Positions 60,389-64,000 of a stretch of DNA of 64,000 bases are shown here, one piece after another. Position numbers and translations under genes: made by a program. The DNA comes from Centroberyx gerrardi. Its lineage: Eukaryota > Chordata > Actinopteri > Beryciformes > Berycidae. The DNA lies in contig NC_136016.1 of NCBI RefSeq assembly GCF_048128805.1, positions 21,003,176-21,067,175 on the forward strand. The letters run 5' to 3'. The notes under the pieces are model-generated. The model saw only the letters and a list, made by a program, of their open reading frames with translations, made no database searches and was not told where the DNA came from. Position 1 is the stretch's first letter. Every line of letters begins with the position of its first letter.

Positions 60389-60429
<41 letters not shown>

Positions 60430-60573
60430 GTGTGTGTGTGTTTGTGCCCGACTTACCCACAGCTTTGAGGGAAGTGTACTTGTTGAGTCCCACTGTGCTG
60501 TGGTTGCTGTGCGGGTGTGGAAGCCCTTGTCCAAACTGACCATAACCTGCATTATTCAGATGGTACTGCTCTG
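53653..60573 (-). CDS. shisa8: Shisa-family protein, C-terminal part (probably Shisa8)
   Basis: Two coding exons (minus): 60457-60573 and 53653-54203, joined in phase (…LKAV then ADSASRSYY). Together about 222 residues; partial, because the signal peptide, Cys-rich and membrane parts are not seen and probably lie beyond 64000. The visible part starts EQYHLNNAGYGQFGQG and includes NKYTSLKAV. It ends TEVTV, a class I PDZ ligand shared by Shisa6/7/8/9 (CKAMP) proteins, which are AMPA-receptor auxiliary subunits at synapses. The tail is rich in His, Pro and Gly with a GGAYGGAGGGMGPGPG stretch. SHISA8 rather than 6, 7 or 9 is inferred from the neighbourhood: human SHISA8 also lies on 22q13.2, not far from DESI1 and XRCC6. 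Confidence 0.75.
57470..57640 (+). mobile_element. tRNA-derived SINE family G, copy 2
   Basis: 'ggcgaggcaggtaatcccc', 'gctggaaaagcgcacacatgc' and 'tcggtcaacc' match 58895-59130 in order. Confidence 0.6.
58895..59130 (+). mobile_element. tRNA-derived SINE family G, copy 3
   Basis: Most complete head: 'ggccgtagcctagaggtcag', then 'ccttgagcaaggcagcgaac', 'gctgggaaactgcactcatg' and 'tcagtcaacc', ending 'ggatagtaaaggttaaa'. Confidence 0.65.
60391..60442. repeat. (GT)n microsatellite beside a shisa8-like exon
   Basis: GT run with one CG interruption, about 15 bases from the splice donor of the 60457-60573 exon. Confidence 0.9.
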
Positions 60574-60592
60574 CTGACAGATACAGTAGATA

Positions 60593-60596
<4 letters not shown>

Positions 60597-60654
<58 letters not shown>
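60597..60654. repeat. (AG)n microsatellite at the acceptor side of the same exon
   Basis: AG run about 24 bases beyond the exon's acceptor. On the minus strand it supplies a CT-rich tract. Confidence 0.9.
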
Positions 60655-60657
<3 letters not shown>

Positions 60658-61121
60658 TAGGCAAGTGTCAGTTACCTTTAGGAGAAAACAATACACGATA
60701 AACCTTGAAAAATGTCACACAACAGTCAATTTACATTACAAAACACAGAAACATTTCATTTTGCAGGTGGTTTCTTCCAGTAAATACTCTCTAATACTCT
60801 GTTAGCGCTTAATGAAAATCTGTTGTTGCAATCCTGTAAGCAGATTAAGTATTGGGAGGTTTTCATGAAGTGCTAACACAGTATTATTCCGTTAAAATAC
60901 TTTCCCATAGGTCAATACGCAGGTTAATACACTGGAATAACGCCATTGTAAACTAGAGTGCCGCCCGGAAACATATTTCCGAATAGTCACATTTCTCACA
61001 TCCTGTCCTTCTCTCTCTCGTTTCTCCAGTTATTATTCGATGTTTACCAAGTCTCACAGGTCCACCAACTGCTGCTGCTATTTTAATTACATTTTACAGA
61101 GGAGAGTCCACACAAAAGCAG

Positions 61122-62070
61122 CGGGTACCTGGAGGTTAGAGAAGCAGGCTTGTGACCGCTTCGAATCCCCAAATGAGAGGAGAGAAAATGTGGGCAGGGA
61201 AAGTCAATAAGAAACACTTTCTGCTCCCTCAACAGCTACCGTTGAGTTGCCCTTAAAGGAACACACCAAGTTTTTAGGAGATTGTCCTGTAACAACTTAT
61301 CCCGTTGAGTGATGAGAACATAAACACCAAAATCATACATGTGTCCCCGGTAGATCGTTCGCTCTGTTGCGCTATGCTAACACTTTAGCATACACCATGT
61401 TGAGTGATAGTAAGCGACTAGCATTATCTTAAAAGTGAGGAAATGAGAACTTGTAGCAGCTCTAAAGCTAAATGGTAAGTAATCTTAAATGATATGCGGC
61501 TAAGTTGGCAGTTTTGTGTAGGAAATTGGTAAAATTTACACAAAATATGCTATAAAAATAACATACTGTTTTGAACTAGCGGGGACTACTTTCCCTGTTT
61601 ACATGGGAAGTGAAGGTGGTGAGTGATAGCAGACTGTGTACAACTAAAAATCACTCCGCAGTGGATGAATACATGGTTTCTCACCTGAAATAGTTCCAAA
61701 AATAAACCTGGCTGTATTTAGTTAATAATAATTTTTAAAATGTATAAATCCTAGATGCTGTATAATAAAAACCTTTAAAACAACTTTTGATTACTAAAAG
61801 ATTAGTCTTATTACTTTTACGATAATGCTAGTCGCCTACTATCACTCAACATAGTGTATGCTAAATTGTTAGCATGGAGCACCAGAGCCATTGATCTACC
61901 GGGGACACATGGATGACTTTATGCTCTCATCACTAAACGGATAAGTTGACCAACGGGCCAAACTCCCCCAAAAAAGTGTACTTCTTTAACCCCCAAGTGG
62001 AAATCTGCTTTGTGGAAAAAATCACACAAATTCTCAGGCAGCCTTTCCTGGATAGACGGGAGTTAAAAAG
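61122..62070 (+). mobile_element. SINE family G copy split by a foldback MITE
   Basis: The head 'tacctggaggttagagaagc' to 'gagttgcccttaaag' lies at 61122-61255; the tail 'caggcagcctttcctggata' resumes near 62035. Between them sits the MITE at 61253-61990. The SINE tail matches 'ccttccctggatagtaaagg' at 59103. Confidence 0.65.
61253..61990. mobile_element. Foldback MITE, copy 2
   Basis: Near-identical core to 17100-17665 ('ggtaagtaatcttaaatgat', 'gcatacaccatgttgagtg'). The left and right ends are inverted copies: 'gtgtccccggtagatc' at about 61340 against 'gatctaccggggacac' at about 61892. No open frame. Confidence 0.8.
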
Positions 62071-62280
62071 CGTTTCCCTTTCCCCTGGCGGCGGTGACGT
62101 TGGGTGACAGAGGGTAAGAGAGCGGCCCAGCCGGGACGGCCAGCCAGTCTCATGTTAAATGAACTGAGGTTAATGAACAATGGAACAAACTAGATGAGAG
62201 AGTGAAGCACTGGCTATTAGCATTAATGAAGTCCACTGATGCAGCCAGCACACTGGATGTCAGCCCCGGGGATGGACCGA

Positions 62281-62300
62281 CACACATGCACACACACACG

Positions 62301-62355
<55 letters not shown>

Positions 62356-62362
62356 ACACACA
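62281..62362. repeat. (CA)n microsatellite
   Basis: Long CA array with a few G and T interruptions at the ends. Confidence 0.9.
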
Positions 62363-62651
62363 ACATGCTTTTTGAGGTCATTTAGGAGAGAGCAACAAAG
62401 ACAGCGGTGTTGTGCGCTATTGTTTTGGCTGCGCTCTTATAACCTCTTCATAATATTGAGTGGAAGAATTGATCATGTGACTGAATGAAAATCAAGAGCG
62501 TATCGAGTGTGTGTGCGTGTGTGTGTGTGTGCAGGTTGGAGTAGTGCCACACTGGGAGAAGCAAAGCATCAAACAGGGAGGGTTTCATCACATCTGTGAC
62601 TGTCAGTGCTAAGAAAGAGGTATACACGGCACAACCACTGAATACTAATCA

Positions 62652-62692
<41 letters not shown>

Positions 62693-62911
62693 ACAGGCAC
62701 ACATAGAAGAAAGAGAGGGAGAGAGAGAGATGCATGATTTAGATGGAGAAGAGAGAGAGAGAGACAGAAGTATGGAGGAGAGATGGCAGGATGTGTCGGT
62801 GGAATAAATTTGAAAATTATGCTGAAGCACGAGGGGAGGAGAAATGTCAAGAGTTAGTTTTTACATTAACACACTTACACTTACAACTCTGAGCCTCTAC
62901 CTTAATCACTG

Positions 62912-62956
<45 letters not shown>

Positions 62957-64000
62957 CATCATCCGTGTGCTGCACGCTGCAGTTTAAGCTGATTAGCCAG
63001 TGAGATGTTTCACATGTTGTAAAATCATCCAGTGTAATCCAATGGCGCTGACCCCTCAGCATGTGCCAGATTAGAGGATTATGAGAAAAAGTCCCTTTTG
63101 TACTGTCATCGTCATCATCCTCCTCCTCTTCTTCCTCACCATCATCTTCATCATCATCTTCATCGTCGTCTATTGTTGCTTATGAAGTTTTTTGAGCAAC
63201 AGAAAAATACAGACAGAGATGAAGACAGACTCGCTGGGTAGACTTGGAGAGTCATGAGCGGCTCAGAGGTCTCAGAAGTCTCAAAGGTTGAGTGTGTGTG
63301 TGTGTGTGTGTGTGTGCACGCGTATGAACATGTGCATTCATGCCTTCCAGTGTGAGTGTGTGTGTGTGTGTGTGTGCAGAAGCAGCTATTGGTACTCAGA
63401 TTCAGTGGCACCAGTGCTATCTATGATGCTCTTCACATTTAATAAGCTGCTGCGCTCTGCTTAACTGCTCTGATCGCTGGGGGGAAAATAACTGGCTGTT
63501 ATTTTTATTTTTATATGTTTTATACCATTTTCTGTTCCAGCTTTCCCTTTTCATCTCTCTCTCAACCGCTTACCTGCCTGTCTGCTGTCTCTGTCTCCAC
63601 CCTTCCACTTTCCACCACAGTGTTTTCAATGTCAGACTACTACCTGTTTCTAGTTGTGCCTTCTTTACGTAATCCTTTTCGTGTACAGATCACGTTATTT
63701 GCATTTTAAGACATTGTGCTAATTTCACAAAATTTCACGAGACCAGGCTGCATTAGAGATGTTTCTGCAGACTGTTTAGATTTAACAGTAGATCCTCCTG
63801 TTTCTAGTTTGTGCTCTTTTGCAGTGGGGGTCCGTATACAAAGCTTTTCACTATAAGGAAATCTTGTCTATTTTACTATATTAGCTGATTACTTATGGAA
63901 GAATCTAACAAGGGAAATGGGGGATTGTGGTTTCCAGAGGTAGGATCCATGAGACAAATAGAGGAATAAGTTTGACTCCTAAAATCTATAATCATCATGA

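Larger units (their letters stand above)
54204..60456 (-). other. Intron between the two shisa8-like exons
   Basis: About 6.25 kb with no coding exon fitting the reading frame. Contains repeat E copy 2 (54945-55080), GA/CT-rich low complexity (55500-56150), (GT)n arrays near 56186, 56299, 57863 and 60391, and two SINE copies (57470-57640, 58895-59130). Confidence 0.6.
60655..64000. other. Right-end region without recognised exons
   Basis: Beyond the SINE/MITE composite this holds long CA/GT arrays (62281-62362, 62506-62533, 62653-62690, 62917-62954, 63292-63316, 63353-63376) and CT-rich text (63540-63600). Earlier shisa8-like exons were looked for and not found. Non-repetitive stretches at about 62090-62270 and 62970-63080 could be conserved non-coding DNA, but this is only a guess. 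Confidence 0.5.

Noticed and set aside
62150-62359. Cys-Val repeat frame
   Set aside because: Translation of a CA/GT microsatellite.

Overview
This is a vertebrate nuclear window, almost certainly from a teleost fish and probably a percomorph-like genome. Genes are split into short exons with consensus GT/AG borders. Introns and spacers are full of CA/GT and GA/CT microsatellites, tRNA-derived SINEs, foldback/MITE elements and a Tc1-like remnant. The recognisable genes correspond to human chromosome 22q13 genes (CBX7, JOSD1, XRCC6, DESI1, a SHISA8-type gene). No bacterial, plasmid or CRISPR features are present.

Layout. 1-2443: a 3'UTR-like tail of a plus-strand gene whose coding part lies before the window. 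2885-14000: cbx7 (minus), six coding exons, 282 aa, with a CpG-rich promoter at about 13.68-14.0 kb. 14.17-22.0 kb: josd1 (minus), four coding exons plus a non-coding first exon. 24.27-29.48 kb: a GIMAP/AIG1-like GTPase gene (minus) whose N-terminal half is built from consecutive 51-54-nt mini-exons, each encoding a 17- or 18-residue helix-like module. 30.37-38.66 kb: xrcc6/Ku70 (minus), twelve coding exons, 610 aa, in frame throughout. 39.66-42.70 kb: desi1 (plus), six coding exons including a 22-nt micro-exon. 44.8-53.6 kb: a gene-poor spacer rich in repeats. 53.65-60.57 kb: the last two coding exons of a Shisa-family gene (minus), probably shisa8, whose earlier exons are not visible here.

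The genes do not form one pathway. cbx7 is a Polycomb PRC1 reader, josd1 a deubiquitinase, xrcc6 a DNA end-joining factor, desi1 a deSUMOylase/thioesterase-type peptidase and shisa8 an AMPA-receptor auxiliary-type protein. What holds them together is conserved synteny. xrcc6 and desi1 are head to head, as in human.

The most unusual object is the GIMAP-like gene. It has a repeated mini-exon array (four or five modules), a P-loop with Arg in place of the usual Lys, and an extra 52-nt exon-like copy that breaks the frame. Exon borders were read by eye from splice motifs, family similarity and frame continuity. UTR ends and repeat borders are approximate.
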